Assembly: GCF_004342485.1 (NCBI RefSeq) | Contig: NZ_SMBU01000011.1 | Location: forward strand, 1-64,000 | Length of the DNA stretch: 64,000 nucleotides | Source of the DNA: Roseateles saccharophilus | GTDB taxonomy: Bacteria > Pseudomonadota > Gammaproteobacteria > Burkholderiales > Burkholderiaceae_C | Direction of reading: 5' to 3' | In this document: positions 23,051 to 31,446 of the stretch, in pieces | Position numbering within the stretch: the first letter of the stretch is position 1 | Layout: every line of letters begins with the position of its first letter | Position numbers and translations under genes: made by a program | Notes under the pieces: model-generated | The model's database searches: none | Told to the model about the DNA's origin: nothing | The model's input: only the letters and a program-made list of their open reading frames with translations

Positions 23051-25048
23051 ATGCAGTATTTCGCCGTTTCTCCCCGCGTGCTCTCCGTCATCCCCCCGAT
23101 GACGCAGCTGAACACGCCCTACCCGTCCACCGCCTATCTGACCGGCTTCCTGCGCTCGCGCGACGTCGATGCGCATCAGGTAGACCTGGCGCTGGCCCTG
23201 GTGCTGGAGCTGTTCTCGCCCACCGGCCTCGCACAGTTGCGCGAGGCGGTGCAGGCCCTGCCTGAAGCGCAGCGCACGCCCCAGACCGCCTGGTTCGACG
23301 CCGAGTTCGGGCCGATAGCCGCCGCCGCGCCGCGGGTGCTGGCCTTCCTGCAGGGCAGCGACCCGACGCTGGCGCATCGCATCAACACTCGCGCCTTCCT
23401 GCCCGAGGGCGCGCGTTTCGCGTCGCTGGACCATTACATCGGCGAGGAGGGCGAGGACCCGCTGGCCTGGGCCTTCGGCGCCCTGGGCCTGCAGGACCGC
23501 GCCCGCCACCTGGCCACGCTGTTCCTGAACGACCTGGCCGACGTGCTGCGCGACGCGGTGGACCCGCGCTTCGAGTTCGTGCGCTATGCAGAGAAGCTGG
23601 CCGCGGCCCAGCCGCATTTCGACCCGCTGGCCGAGGCGCTGGCCGAGCCGCCGCATCTGATCGACCGCGCGCTGCAGCGCCTGACGCTGCAGGCGCTGGA
23701 ACAGCACAACCCCGACGTCGTGCTGCTGTCCGTGCCCTTCCCCGGCTCGGTGTTCGCGGCGCTGCGCATCGCACAGGCGATCAAGGCGGTGCGGCCCGGC
23801 GTCGTCACGGTGCTGGGCGGCGGATACGTGAACACCGAGCTGCGCGAACTGGCCGAGCCGCGCCTCTTCGACTTCGTCGACTATGTGACGCTGGACTCCG
23901 GCGAGCGCCCGCTGCTGGCGCTGCTCGAACACCTCGCCGGCAAGCGCTCCAAGGCCCGCCTGGTGCGCACGTTCTGGCGCGACGGCGGCGAGGAAATCGA
24001 CGCCGGGCCGCCCCAAGGCGATTTCGCCCCCCTCGGGGGGACGGGCGAGGCGCAGCCTCGAACGCGGGGGCCAACAGTCCGGTACACCAACTTCGTCGAG
24101 CCCGACATCCCCTTCGACGAGGTCGGCACGCCGACCTGGGACGGCCTGCCGCTGGACCGCTATCTGTCGCTGCTGGACATGCTCAACCCGATGAACCGGC
24201 TGTGGAGCGACGGGCGCTGGAACAAGCTGACCGTGGCCCATGGCTGCTACTGGAAGAAGTGCAGCTTCTGCGACGTCAGCCTGGACTACATCTCGCGCTA
24301 CGAGGCCGCGTCGGCCGCCACGCTGGTGGACCGCATCGAGGCCATCGTGAAGGAGACGGGGCAGACGGGCTTCCATTTCGTCGATGAGGCCGCACCGCCC
24401 AAGGCGCTGAAGGCGCTGGCCGAGGAGCTGCTGAAGCGCGGCGTGGCGATCAGCTGGTGGGGCAATATCCGCTTCGAAAAGACCTTCACGCCCGAGCTCT
24501 GCCAGCTGCTGGCCGACAGCGGCTGCATCGCGATCTCGGGCGGGCTGGAGGTGGCGTCGGACCGGCTGCTGAAGCTGATGAAGAAGGGCGTGTCGGTGGA
24601 GCAGGTCGCACGCGTGACCAGGGCCTTTGCGGACGCCGGCGTGCTGGTGCATGCCTATCTGATGTACGGCTTCCCGACGCAGACGACGCAGGACACCGTG
24701 GACGCGCTCGAATACGTGCGCCAGCTGTTCGAGAACGGCTGCATCCACAGCGGCTTCTTCCACCGCTTCGCCTGCACGGTGCACTCGCCCGTGGGCCTGA
24801 ACCCGGCGGAGTACGGCGTCACGCTGCAGCCGCTGCCGCCGGGCCGCTTTGCGAAGAACGACGTCGCCTTCGTCGACCCCACGCCCACCGACCACGACGG
24901 CCTCGGCCAGGGGTTGAAGAAGGGCCTCTACAACTTCATGCACGGCATCGGCGTGGACAGCGACATCCGCAGCTGGTTCCCGGTGCGCGTGCCCAGGACG
25001 ACGGTGCCGCGCCACTTCGTCGAGCGCGCGCTCGCGACAATGCGCTGA
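23051..25048 (+). CDS. B12-binding-domain radical SAM protein
   Basis: 665 residues. An N-terminal helical part is followed by a cobalamin-binding Rossmann domain (about 200-310: PDVVLLSVPFPGSVFAALRI, VTVLGGGYVNTELRELAEP). The radical SAM barrel (390-600) has cluster cysteines C399, C404 and C407 in GCYWKKCSFCD, a CX4CX2C spacing rather than CX3CX2C, seen in related B12 radical SAM proteins. Later motifs AISGGLEVASDRLL and AYLMYGFPTQTTQDT are typical. The reaction is unknown; relatives methylate or rearrange unactivated carbons. Residues about 318-343 are encoded by an inserted palindromic repeat. The stop overlaps the downstream gene. Confidence 0.88.
   Translation: MQYFAVSPRVLSVIPPMTQLNTPYPSTAYLTGFLRSRDVDAHQVDLALALVLELFSPTGLAQLREAVQALPEAQRTPQTAWFDAEFGPIAAAAPRVLAFLQGSDPTLAHRINTRAFLPEGARFASLDHYIGEEGEDPLAWAFGALGLQDRARHLATLFLNDLADVLRDAVDPRFEFVRYAEKLAAAQPHFDPLAEALAEPPHLIDRALQRLTLQALEQHNPDVVLLSVPFPGSVFAALRIAQAIKAVRPGVVTVLGGGYVNTELRELAEPRLFDFVDYVTLDSGERPLLALLEHLAGKRSKARLVRTFWRDGGEEIDAGPPQGDFAPLGGTGEAQPRTRGPTVRYTNFVEPDIPFDEVGTPTWDGLPLDRYLSLLDMLNPMNRLWSDGRWNKLTVAHGCYWKKCSFCDVSLDYISRYEAASAATLVDRIEAIVKETGQTGFHFVDEAAPPKALKALAEELLKRGVAISWWGNIRFEKTFTPELCQLLADSGCIAISGGLEVASDRLLKLMKKGVSVEQVARVTRAFADAGVLVHAYLMYGFPTQTTQDTVDALEYVRQLFENGCIHSGFFHRFACTVHSPVGLNPAEYGVTLQPLPPGRFAKNDVAFVDPTPTDHDGLGQGLKKGLYNFMHGIGVDSDIRSWFPVRVPRTTVPRHFVERALATMR
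24008..24080 (+). repeat. In-frame palindromic repeat insertion within the radical SAM gene
   Basis: This stretch, around CCCCCTCGGGGGG and then GGCGAGGCGCAGCC, looks like the short intergenic repeats common in Roseateles/Rubrivivax-type genomes, yet it is read through in frame as Gly/Pro/Ala/Arg-rich residues between the B12 domain and the radical SAM barrel. Length is a multiple of three in effect because the downstream frame is intact. The encoded linker carries no conserved family motif. Confidence 0.6.
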
Positions 25049-25377
25049 TGTTCACGTCCACCTTCACCTTCGCCAAGCGCGACTACGACGCCGATTTCTT
25101 CGCGCTGGACGAGCGCATCGCGCAGGTCGCCCGCGCCATCCCAGGCTACCTCGGCGAGGAGGCCTGGGAGAACGCGGCCACGGGCCTGATCTCCAACGTC
25201 TACTACTGGGACTCGAAGGAGGCCCTGCAGCAGTTGATGGAGCACCCCAGCCACCGCGAGGCCAAGCAGGCCCAGGCGCGCTGGCTCAAGGGCTACCAGG
25301 TCGTCATCGCCGAGGTGGTCGGGACCTATGGCGACGGCGGCATCGCCCACCCGCTCGCCGGGCGCGACACCCGCTGA
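25048..25377 (+). CDS. ABM-type (antibiotic biosynthesis monooxygenase) dimeric alpha-beta barrel protein
   Basis: 109 residues with the ferredoxin-like ABM fold: MFTSTFTFAKRDYDADFFAL, then RAIPGYLGEEAWEN and ISNVYYWDSKEALQQLMEHP, the typical strand pair with YYW and the HPSHREAKQ helix. Proteins of this class include small monooxygenases and haem-binding or sensor-like proteins. The ATG overlaps the radical SAM stop (TGATG), so it is translationally coupled to it and may act on the same substrate or protect its product. It has no cofactor motif, as expected for the family. Confidence 0.75.
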   Translation: MFTSTFTFAKRDYDADFFALDERIAQVARAIPGYLGEEAWENAATGLISNVYYWDSKEALQQLMEHPSHREAKQAQARWLKGYQVVIAEVVGTYGDGGIAHPLAGRDTR

Positions 25378-25388
25378 CCGCCCCCGCC

Positions 25389-25970
25389 GTGCAACGCCGC
25401 CACCTGCTCGCCCTCGCCGCCCTGCCGCTGCTCGCCGAAGCCAGGCGCGCCACCACCGTGCGCACCCGCGTGGACACGCCGCTCGGGCCCTTCGTCGTCG
25501 AGGTGGACACCGGCGTCGCGCCGATCACGGTGGCCAACTACCTGGCCTATGTGGACCACCATCTGCTGGACAAGGCCTGGGTCTACCGCCTCGTGTCGCG
25601 GGCCAACCAGCCGCAGAGCGCGCACATGATCGAGGTCGTGCAATGGGGCCTGAACCTGCCCGACGAGGCTCGGCCGCCGCGGCCGCCGATCGCGCACGAG
25701 TCGACGCGCCAGACCGGCCTGCGCCACCGTGACGGCACGGTCTCGATGGCGCGCGGCGCGCCCGGCACGGCCGCGGCCGAGTTCTTCATCTGCATCGGCG
25801 ACCAGCCCAAGCTGGACTATGGCGGCCACCGTAACCCGGACGGCCAGGGCTTCGCGGCCTTCGGCCGGGTCGTACAGGGCATGGAGGTCGTGCGCGCGCT
25901 GCACGCCCGCGCCGGTGAGGACCAGTGGCTGAAGGCACCCATTGCGATCGGGCCGGTGCATAGAATCTGA
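25389..25970 (+). CDS. Periplasmic cyclophilin-type peptidyl-prolyl isomerase
   Basis: 193 residues from a GTG start. A short signal peptide, MQRRHLLALAALPLLAEARRA, opens the protein and may be a Tat-type signal (RRHLL). The cyclophilin domain (about 25-190) has TPLGPFVVEVDTGVAPITVA, GTVSMARGAPGTAAAEFFIC and GFAAFGRVVQGMEVVRALH, which are the usual substrate-pocket motifs. The Arg and Phe of the catalytic FxxR motif are altered (WVYRLVSRANQ), so activity may be weak. It follows the ABM-type gene by 11 bp and could be in its operon. Confidence 0.88.
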   Translation: MQRRHLLALAALPLLAEARRATTVRTRVDTPLGPFVVEVDTGVAPITVANYLAYVDHHLLDKAWVYRLVSRANQPQSAHMIEVVQWGLNLPDEARPPRPPIAHESTRQTGLRHRDGTVSMARGAPGTAAAEFFICIGDQPKLDYGGHRNPDGQGFAAFGRVVQGMEVVRALHARAGEDQWLKAPIAIGPVHRI

Positions 25971-26022
25971 ACCGGCTTTTGCTGCAGTGCACAATTGCCA
26001 TATCCGAACTGAGGAGATGGCG

Positions 26023-26787
26023 ATGCGGCGGGTCGTGTTCAACCAGAAAGGCGGCGTGGGCAAGTCCACGATCACCAGCAACCTCGCGGCGATTGCCGCG
26101 GCCTCGGGGCAGCGGGTGCTGGTCATCGACCTGGACTGCCAGGCCAACACCAGCCGCTACCTGGCTGGCGACGCACTGGAAGACGGCGCGCCGGGTTCGG
26201 CGGACTTCTTCGAGTCGACGCTGAAGTTCAGCGTGCGCCCGCCGGCCGCGACGGACTTCGTCGTCGAGACGCCCTGGGAGAACCTGCACCTGATGCCTGC
26301 CAGCGCCGAACTGGACGAGCTGCACGGCAAGCTGGAGAGCCGCTACAAGATCTACAAGCTGCGCGACGCTCTCACGGCGCTGGCGGACGACTACGATCAG
26401 ATCTGGATCGACACGCCCCCGGCGCTGAACTTCTACACGCGCTCGGCGCTGATCGCGGCCCAGGGCTGCCTGATCCCGTTCGACTGCGACGACTTCTCGC
26501 GCCGCGCGCTCTACGGGCTGCTGGAGGCGGTCGACGAGATCCGCGCCGACCATGCGCCCGAGCTCGGCGTGGAGGGCATCGTCGTCAACCAGTTCCAGGC
26601 CCGCGCGGCGCTGCCGCAGCGCGTCGTGCAGGAGCTGCTGGACGAGGGCCTGCCGGTGTTGCAGCCCTATCTGTCCAGCAGCGTGAAGGTGAAGGAGTCG
26701 CACGAGCTGAGCCGGCCGATGATCCACCTCGATGCGCGCCACAAGCTGACGCAGGAGCTGGTGGCGCTGTACGAGTCGCTGGGCTGA
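26023..26787 (+). CDS. ParA-family (MinD/Soj-like) ATPase
   Basis: 254 residues. The deviant Walker A is FNQKGGVGKSTITSNLAA at about residues 6-23, followed by VLVIDLDCQANTSRYL (Walker A') and IWIDTPPALNFYTRSALIA (Walker B). The ATG at 26023 is chosen because GAGGAG is six bases upstream; another ATG at 26017 directly abuts that site. No parB or parS is nearby, so it is an orphan ParA that may position a protein cargo such as chemoreceptors, flagella or storage granules rather than segregate DNA. It has its own short intergenic region. Confidence 0.9.
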   Translation: MRRVVFNQKGGVGKSTITSNLAAIAAASGQRVLVIDLDCQANTSRYLAGDALEDGAPGSADFFESTLKFSVRPPAATDFVVETPWENLHLMPASAELDELHGKLESRYKIYKLRDALTALADDYDQIWIDTPPALNFYTRSALIAAQGCLIPFDCDDFSRRALYGLLEAVDEIRADHAPELGVEGIVVNQFQARAALPQRVVQELLDEGLPVLQPYLSSSVKVKESHELSRPMIHLDARHKLTQELVALYESLG

Positions 26788-26876
26788 GCCGCGACCGCAA
26801 ACACGACCTGCCGTGCCGCCCGCATGCAGGCGGGGCATAAGCCATCAACGGCGCGTCGTCGTCGCGATGAACCTGT

Positions 26877-28265
26877 TCAGGCAGCTGGCGCCGGACCCGG
26901 CAGCGGCAGCGTGAGCCGGGCGCGCAGGCCGGGGCCGGCGTGCGCGTCCAGCAGTTCCAGCCGGCCGCCGTGCCGACTGGCGATGTCGGCCGCGATGGCC
27001 AGGCCCAGGCCGCTGCCGGTGCCGACGGCGCTGCTGCCGCGCCGGAAGCGCTGCATGGCGGCCGCGCGCTCGGCCGGCGGGATGCCGGGGCCGTTGTCCT
27101 CGACCTCCAGCCACGGCCCCTCTCCACCGTTGCCGCAGCGCACCGTGATGCGGGCCCCCGCGCCGGCGTAGTTGACGGCGTTGTGGATCAGGTTCTCGAG
27201 CAGCTCGCGCAGCAGGAAGGCGTGGCCCCGGGCCGGCGCGTCGGCCAGCTCGAAGCCCAGGTCGACGCCGCTGGGCAGGTCGCGGTGGGCCCAGTCCTGG
27301 CCGCTCTCGGTGGCGATGTCGCGCAGGTCGATGCGCTGACCGACGTCCACGCTGCGGTCCTCGGCGCGCGCCAGCGACAGCAGCTGCTGGGCCAGCCGCG
27401 CGCTGCGCTGCACGCGCTGGCGCAGGCGGGCCAGCAGCGGGTCCAGGCGCTGGTCGTGCGGCTCCAGCATGGCCAGCTCGATCTCGGTCTGCAGTGAGGT
27501 CAGCGGCGTGCGCAGCTGGTGGGCGGCGTCGGCGAGGAACTCGCGCTGCGCCTCGGCCGCGCGCGCCAGGCGCTCGAACAGGCGGTTGAAGGCCGACTGC
27601 AGCGGCACCAGCTCGCGCGGCAGGCTGGCCGACAGCGGCGTCAGCCGGTGCAGGTCGCGGTGCTCGAGTTCGGCGCTGAGGTCGGTCAGCGGCGCCATGC
27701 CCTGGCGGATGGCCCACCAGCCCGCCAGGGCCAGCAGCAGCGTCAGGCCGGCCCCGTTCAGCGCCACGAGGCCGCCTATCTCGCTCTGCAGCGCGTCGCG
27801 CTTGTGCAGGGTCTCGGCCACCAGCACCTGGCAGACGCCCGAGCCGCAGTCCTGGCCGAGCTGGGCCAGCCGCAGCTCGCGCCCGCGCAGCCTCACCTCG
27901 CCGTAATAGGTGCCGCCGACGGGCTGGGGCACCGGGCGCGGCTGCAGGTCGGCCAGGCCGGCATCGCCCTGCAGCACCTCGCCGTGCGGGCCGAGCACGA
28001 GGTAGAAGACATCGTCCTGGCGGTCGAAGCGCAGTGCGCGGTCCATCGTCGCGCTGATGTCGATGCGCGGCTCGCCGCCGCGGATGTCGATCTGGCCGGC
28101 CAGCGTCAGCGCCGTGTCCTCCAGCGCCTCGTCCAGCCAGGTCTGGGCGCTGTGCTGCACCTGCTCGTAGAGCGCCAGGCCCAGCAGCGGCAGCGCCACC
28201 AGCAGCGGCAACATCAGCCAGCCGAACAGCCTGCGCTGCAGGCTGGAGCGCAGGCGCTCAGCCAC
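26877..28265 (-). CDS. Sensor histidine kinase, TctE/QseC type
   Basis: 462 residues. Two membrane helices (about 15-35 and 163-183) enclose a periplasmic 2CSK_N-like domain (40-160). HisKA carries the phospho-acceptor in FLADAAHQLRTPLTSLQTEI, and the ATPase domain has ENLIHNAVNY (N box), DNGPGIPPAER (G1) and GSGLGLAIAADIASRHGG. The long periplasmic loop contains a Cys pair (CGSGVC) that could form a disulfide. It is downstream of its response regulator with no gap. The signal is unknown; relatives sense tricarboxylates or act in QseBC systems. Confidence 0.92.
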   Translation of the reverse strand: MAERLRSSLQRRLFGWLMLPLLVALPLLGLALYEQVQHSAQTWLDEALEDTALTLAGQIDIRGGEPRIDISATMDRALRFDRQDDVFYLVLGPHGEVLQGDAGLADLQPRPVPQPVGGTYYGEVRLRGRELRLAQLGQDCGSGVCQVLVAETLHKRDALQSEIGGLVALNGAGLTLLLALAGWWAIRQGMAPLTDLSAELEHRDLHRLTPLSASLPRELVPLQSAFNRLFERLARAAEAQREFLADAAHQLRTPLTSLQTEIELAMLEPHDQRLDPLLARLRQRVQRSARLAQQLLSLARAEDRSVDVGQRIDLRDIATESGQDWAHRDLPSGVDLGFELADAPARGHAFLLRELLENLIHNAVNYAGAGARITVRCGNGGEGPWLEVEDNGPGIPPAERAAAMQRFRRGSSAVGTGSGLGLAIAADIASRHGGRLELLDAHAGPGLRARLTLPLPGPAPAA

Positions 28266-28934
28266 TCAGCCTATTTCCTCAAGCAGATAGCCCAGGCCGC
28301 GCACGGTGCGCAGCTGCACGCCGCCCGGCTCGATCTTGGCGCGCAGGCGCGACAGGCAGACCTCGATGGCGTTGTCGCTGACGCCCTGGTCCCAGGCATT
28401 GCTGGCCAGCGCGATGTGCTCCTTGGGCACGACCTTGCCGGCGCGCGCCATCAGGAAGCCGAGCACGTCCCATTCGCGCGCCGACAGGGCCAGCGGTTCC
28501 TCGTCGATGTAGGCGCGGCGGGCCTCCTGGTCGATGCGCAGGCGGGCCAGCTGCAGCTGGTTGCTGGTGCGGGCCTGGCTGCGACGCACGAGAGCCCGGG
28601 CGCGGGCCACCAGCTCGGTCAGCGCGAAGGGTTTGACAAGGTAGTCGTCGGCACCGCCCTCCAGGCCGCGCACGCGGTCCTCGACGGCGTCGCGGGCCGT
28701 CAGGATGAGGGTGGGCACGGACAGGCCGTCGGCACGCACGCGGCGCAGCGTCTCGAAGCCGTCGATGCCGGACAGGCCGATATCGAGGATGAGCAGGTCA
28801 TAGGCGTCCTCGCGCAGCGAACGCGGCACGGGCTCGCCGCGTGCCGTGCAGTCCACGACCCAGCCCTGGGAGCGCAGTGCACGGGCGGTGGTTTCGACGA
28901 GTTGTTCGTCATCTTCGACGAGCAGGATTCGCAT
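28266..28934 (-). CDS. OmpR-family response regulator (TctD/QseB-like)
   Basis: 222 residues. The receiver domain has the acidic pair in RILLVEDDEQLVET, the phospho-Asp in LLILDIGLSGIDGFETLRRV, and GADDYLVKPFALTELVARAR. The DNA-binding domain has EARRAYIDEEPLALSAREWD and the end VRGLGYLLEE. The adjacent sensor kinase gene starts right after its stop. A CTGACA-N6-TGTCAG inverted repeat 34-51 bp upstream of the start could be its autoregulatory site, an inference from position only. Confidence 0.93.
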   Translation of the reverse strand: MRILLVEDDEQLVETTARALRSQGWVVDCTARGEPVPRSLREDAYDLLILDIGLSGIDGFETLRRVRADGLSVPTLILTARDAVEDRVRGLEGGADDYLVKPFALTELVARARALVRRSQARTSNQLQLARLRIDQEARRAYIDEEPLALSAREWDVLGFLMARAGKVVPKEHIALASNAWDQGVSDNAIEVCLSRLRAKIEPGGVQLRTVRGLGYLLEEIG

Positions 28935-28967
28935 GGTGGTCAGTATGGCGCTGGAGTGCAGGATGTG

Positions 28968-28985
28968 CTGACATGTGCCTGTCAG
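28968..28985. promoter_or_regulatory. Inverted repeat, possible operator of the two-component system
   Basis: CTGACA-TGTGCC-TGTCAG: two perfect 6-bp arms with a 6-bp spacer, 34 bp before the response-regulator start and about 60 bp before the divergent hydrolase gene. OmpR-family sites are usually direct repeats, so this could also be a site for another factor. Confidence 0.4.
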
Positions 28986-29044
28986 TAAGTCTTTTGACTC
29001 TAAGGCAACAGGCCCTTGCGTCAGCTCGCGGCAAGGCTTGAGTC

Positions 29045-29923
29045 ATGCGCTTGACGGCCCCGTTTCGGACACTGTCGGCTATGGAATCGTTAGAAGAGCG
29101 CCGTCCCGCGGTGCTATTGTTTCACGGCCTCTGTGCCAACCCCATGGAGCTTGCCCCCGTCGCCAAGTCGCTGCGCGAGGTCGGCTACGTCGTCGAAACG
29201 CCGGCAATGGCAGGCTACGGCGTCAGCAGCGCCACCGGCGAGCAGCTGCCCGTGCCACCCTTCGAGCACTGGCTCGCCGAGGCCACGGCCGCCTACGACC
29301 GCCTGGCCGCCAAGCATGGCCGCGTCGCCATCGGCGGCCTGTGCATGGGTGCCGTGCTGGCCCTGGCCCTGGCGGCGCGCCGCCCGGCCGCGGCCCTGGT
29401 GCTGATCTCGACCACGCTGCATTTCGACGGCTGGAACGTCTCGCCCTGGCGGCGTCTGCTGCCGCTGGCCTATCTGCCGGTGTTCCGCCGCCGCATGAGC
29501 TTCAAGGAGACGGCCCCCTTCGGCCTGAAAAACGAGCGCCTGCGCGCCTGGGTCGAGCAGGCCATGGCCTCCAATCATGTCTCGGCCGTCGGCGCTGCGC
29601 GGCTGTCGGCCGCGTCGCTCTACGAAGCCACCCGGCTGATCCGCCATGTGCGCGCCCGCCTGACCGGCCTGAGCGCGCCCGCCGTCGTGCTGCATGCCAC
29701 CGAGGACGATGTCTCCGGCCCGCGCAGCGTCCACGAACTTCGGGACCGCCTGGGCCAGCAGCCCGAGGTGCACTGGTTCCATGACAGCTACCACATGCTG
29801 ACGCTCGACAACGAGCGCATTGCCGTCGCCCGCACCGTGCGCGACTTCCTGCTGCGCCGCCACCCGCTGGCCACGCTCAGCCCCACTTCCGCATTTGGAG
29901 ACTTCCATGAGCAACACGCTTGA
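29045..29923 (+). CDS. Alpha/beta hydrolase (esterase/carboxylesterase type)
   Basis: 292 residues. The oxyanion-side strand PAVLLFHGLCANPMEL starts the fold, the nucleophile elbow is GLCMGA (so Cys occupies the position normally held by Ser in the GxSxG motif), and the His is expected in DSYHMLTLDNE near the end with an Asp in HATEDDVSGP. A Cys nucleophile is unusual and is typical of dienelactone-hydrolase-like enzymes. The start at 29045 or the ATG at 29081 are both possible. The 3' end overlaps the acyl carrier protein gene by 17 bases, forming a cassette with ACP and ketosynthase. Confidence 0.88.
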   Translation: MRLTAPFRTLSAMESLEERRPAVLLFHGLCANPMELAPVAKSLREVGYVVETPAMAGYGVSSATGEQLPVPPFEHWLAEATAAYDRLAAKHGRVAIGGLCMGAVLALALAARRPAAALVLISTTLHFDGWNVSPWRRLLPLAYLPVFRRRMSFKETAPFGLKNERLRAWVEQAMASNHVSAVGAARLSAASLYEATRLIRHVRARLTGLSAPAVVLHATEDDVSGPRSVHELRDRLGQQPEVHWFHDSYHMLTLDNERIAVARTVRDFLLRRHPLATLSPTSAFGDFHEQHA

Positions 29924-30170
29924 CCAACTCTGCACCATCGCCCAGCGCGAACTCGGTGCCGAGGCGCTGAACGACAAGGTCAACACCCCCTTCTCCGAAC
30001 TCGGCATGGACTCCCTCGGCCTCGTCGACTTCATGTTCACGGTGGAAGACCACTTCCACGTCAACATCGAGCACGACCGCGCGCTGCAGAACCCGACGCT
30101 GACCGGCCTGGCCGCGCTGGTCGACGAACTGATCGCCGCCAAGGCCGAACCGGCCGCCGCCGCGGCCTGA
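29907..30170 (+). CDS. Acyl carrier protein
   Basis: 87 residues of the four-helix ACP fold. The phosphopantetheine attachment serine is in ELGMDSLGLVDFMF near residue 38, a close match to the DSL motif. This is an accessory ACP, not the housekeeping acpP: it is longer at the C-terminus (an Ala-rich tail) and lies in a hydrolase-ACP-ketosynthase trio. It overlaps the hydrolase gene upstream and its stop overlaps the ketosynthase start (TGATG), implying tightly coupled synthesis. Confidence 0.93.
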   Translation: MSNTLDQLCTIAQRELGAEALNDKVNTPFSELGMDSLGLVDFMFTVEDHFHVNIEHDRALQNPTLTGLAALVDELIAAKAEPAAAAA

Positions 30171-31390
30171 TGACCGAGGTCTGGATCACCGGCCTGGGCG
30201 CCGTCAGCGCGCTGGGCCAGGGGGCCGATGCGCTGGCCGACGCGCTGCTGGCCGGCCGCTCCGGCGTCAGCGCCCAGCCGGGCAGCGAGGAGCATGCGCT
30301 CAGGCCCTATGCCGCCGCCGCGGTGACGGTGCCGCTGGCCCCCGGCATGCCACCGGCCCAGCGCAACCTCTACGACCGCCACGGCCTGCTTGCCCTGGAA
30401 GCCGCCGCCGAAGCCTGGGCCCAATCCGGCCTGCCGGCCACCGCGCCCGACCCCGACCGCGCGGCCGTCGCCTGGGGCACGGGCCTGGGCGGTTCGACCT
30501 CGATGGAGGTCTCGTACACCCAGATGTTCACGGCCCGCCCGCCGCGCGTGCACCCCTACACGGTGGTGCGCGTGATGGCCAACTCGGCCGCCTCCCACCT
30601 GGCCATGCGCCACCAGCTGCGCGCCGCCCAGCTGGCCGTGTCCAACGCCTGCGCGTCCTCGGCCCAGGCCATCGGCGAGGCGCTGTGGCTGCTGCGCAAT
30701 GGCCGTGCCGACATGGCCCTGGTCGGCGGCTCCGAGTCCATGCTGCACATCGGCAGCGCTCTGGGCTGGCAGGCCATGGGCGTGATGGCGCCGCTGGACG
30801 CCGAACACCCCGAGCAGAGCTGCCGGCCCTTCGACGATGCCCGCAAGGGCCTGGTGCTGGGCGAAGGCGCCGCGGCCCTGGTCATCGAGACCGCGGCCCA
30901 TGCCCGCGCCCGCGGCGCGACGCCGCTGGCCGTGCTGGCCGGCTATGGCCACAGCGTGGACGCCGTGCACCTGTCGCGCCCCGACGCGGCCGGCCAGGCC
31001 CGCGCGATGACGGCCGCGCTGCGCGACGCCGGCCTCGCGCCGGCCGACATCGGCTACATCAACGCCCACGGCACGGCCACCGAGGTCGGCGACGCGGTCG
31101 AGGCCGAGTCCATCGGCGCGGTGTTCGGCACGCGCGCCGTGCCGGTGTCCGCCACCAAGGCCCTGCACGGCCACCTGATCGGTGCCGGCGGCGCGCTGGA
31201 GCTGGTCGCCACCGTGCAGGCGCTGCGCCGCCAGACCCTGCCGCCCAGCGCCCATGTGCGAACCAGCCAGCTGAGCGAACAGGTCGACCTCGTCACCGGC
31301 GAGGCGCGCAGCGCCAAGATCCGCGCGGCGATGTCCAACTCCTTTGCCTTCGGCGGCAGCAACGTGGCACTAATCACGACGCTGGCCTGA
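30170..31390 (+). CDS. Beta-ketoacyl-ACP synthase (KAS I/II type)
   Basis: 406 residues with the thiolase fold. The active-site Cys is in AVSNACASSAQAIGEALWLL, with catalytic His in NAHGTATEVGD and KALHGHLIGAGGALE, the full Cys-His-His triad of condensing enzymes. It starts one base into the ACP stop. As the ACP is dedicated and a hydrolase is adjacent, the trio probably makes or releases a specific acyl chain; no ketoreductase, dehydratase or acyltransferase is in the window, so it would borrow them from primary fatty-acid synthesis. The end product is unknown. Confidence 0.92.
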   Translation: MTEVWITGLGAVSALGQGADALADALLAGRSGVSAQPGSEEHALRPYAAAAVTVPLAPGMPPAQRNLYDRHGLLALEAAAEAWAQSGLPATAPDPDRAAVAWGTGLGGSTSMEVSYTQMFTARPPRVHPYTVVRVMANSAASHLAMRHQLRAAQLAVSNACASSAQAIGEALWLLRNGRADMALVGGSESMLHIGSALGWQAMGVMAPLDAEHPEQSCRPFDDARKGLVLGEGAAALVIETAAHARARGATPLAVLAGYGHSVDAVHLSRPDAAGQARAMTAALRDAGLAPADIGYINAHGTATEVGDAVEAESIGAVFGTRAVPVSATKALHGHLIGAGGALELVATVQALRRQTLPPSAHVRTSQLSEQVDLVTGEARSAKIRAAMSNSFAFGGSNVALITTLA

Positions 31391-31446
31391 GCGAACTGCC
31401 ACGGGGGCTGGCTATGCTGGCCGCCCCCGCGACTCTCTGCTCCGCC

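Noticed and set aside
26023-26787. Chromosome or plasmid partition locus
   Set aside because: No parB gene or parS-like repeats were seen near the ParA-family gene.
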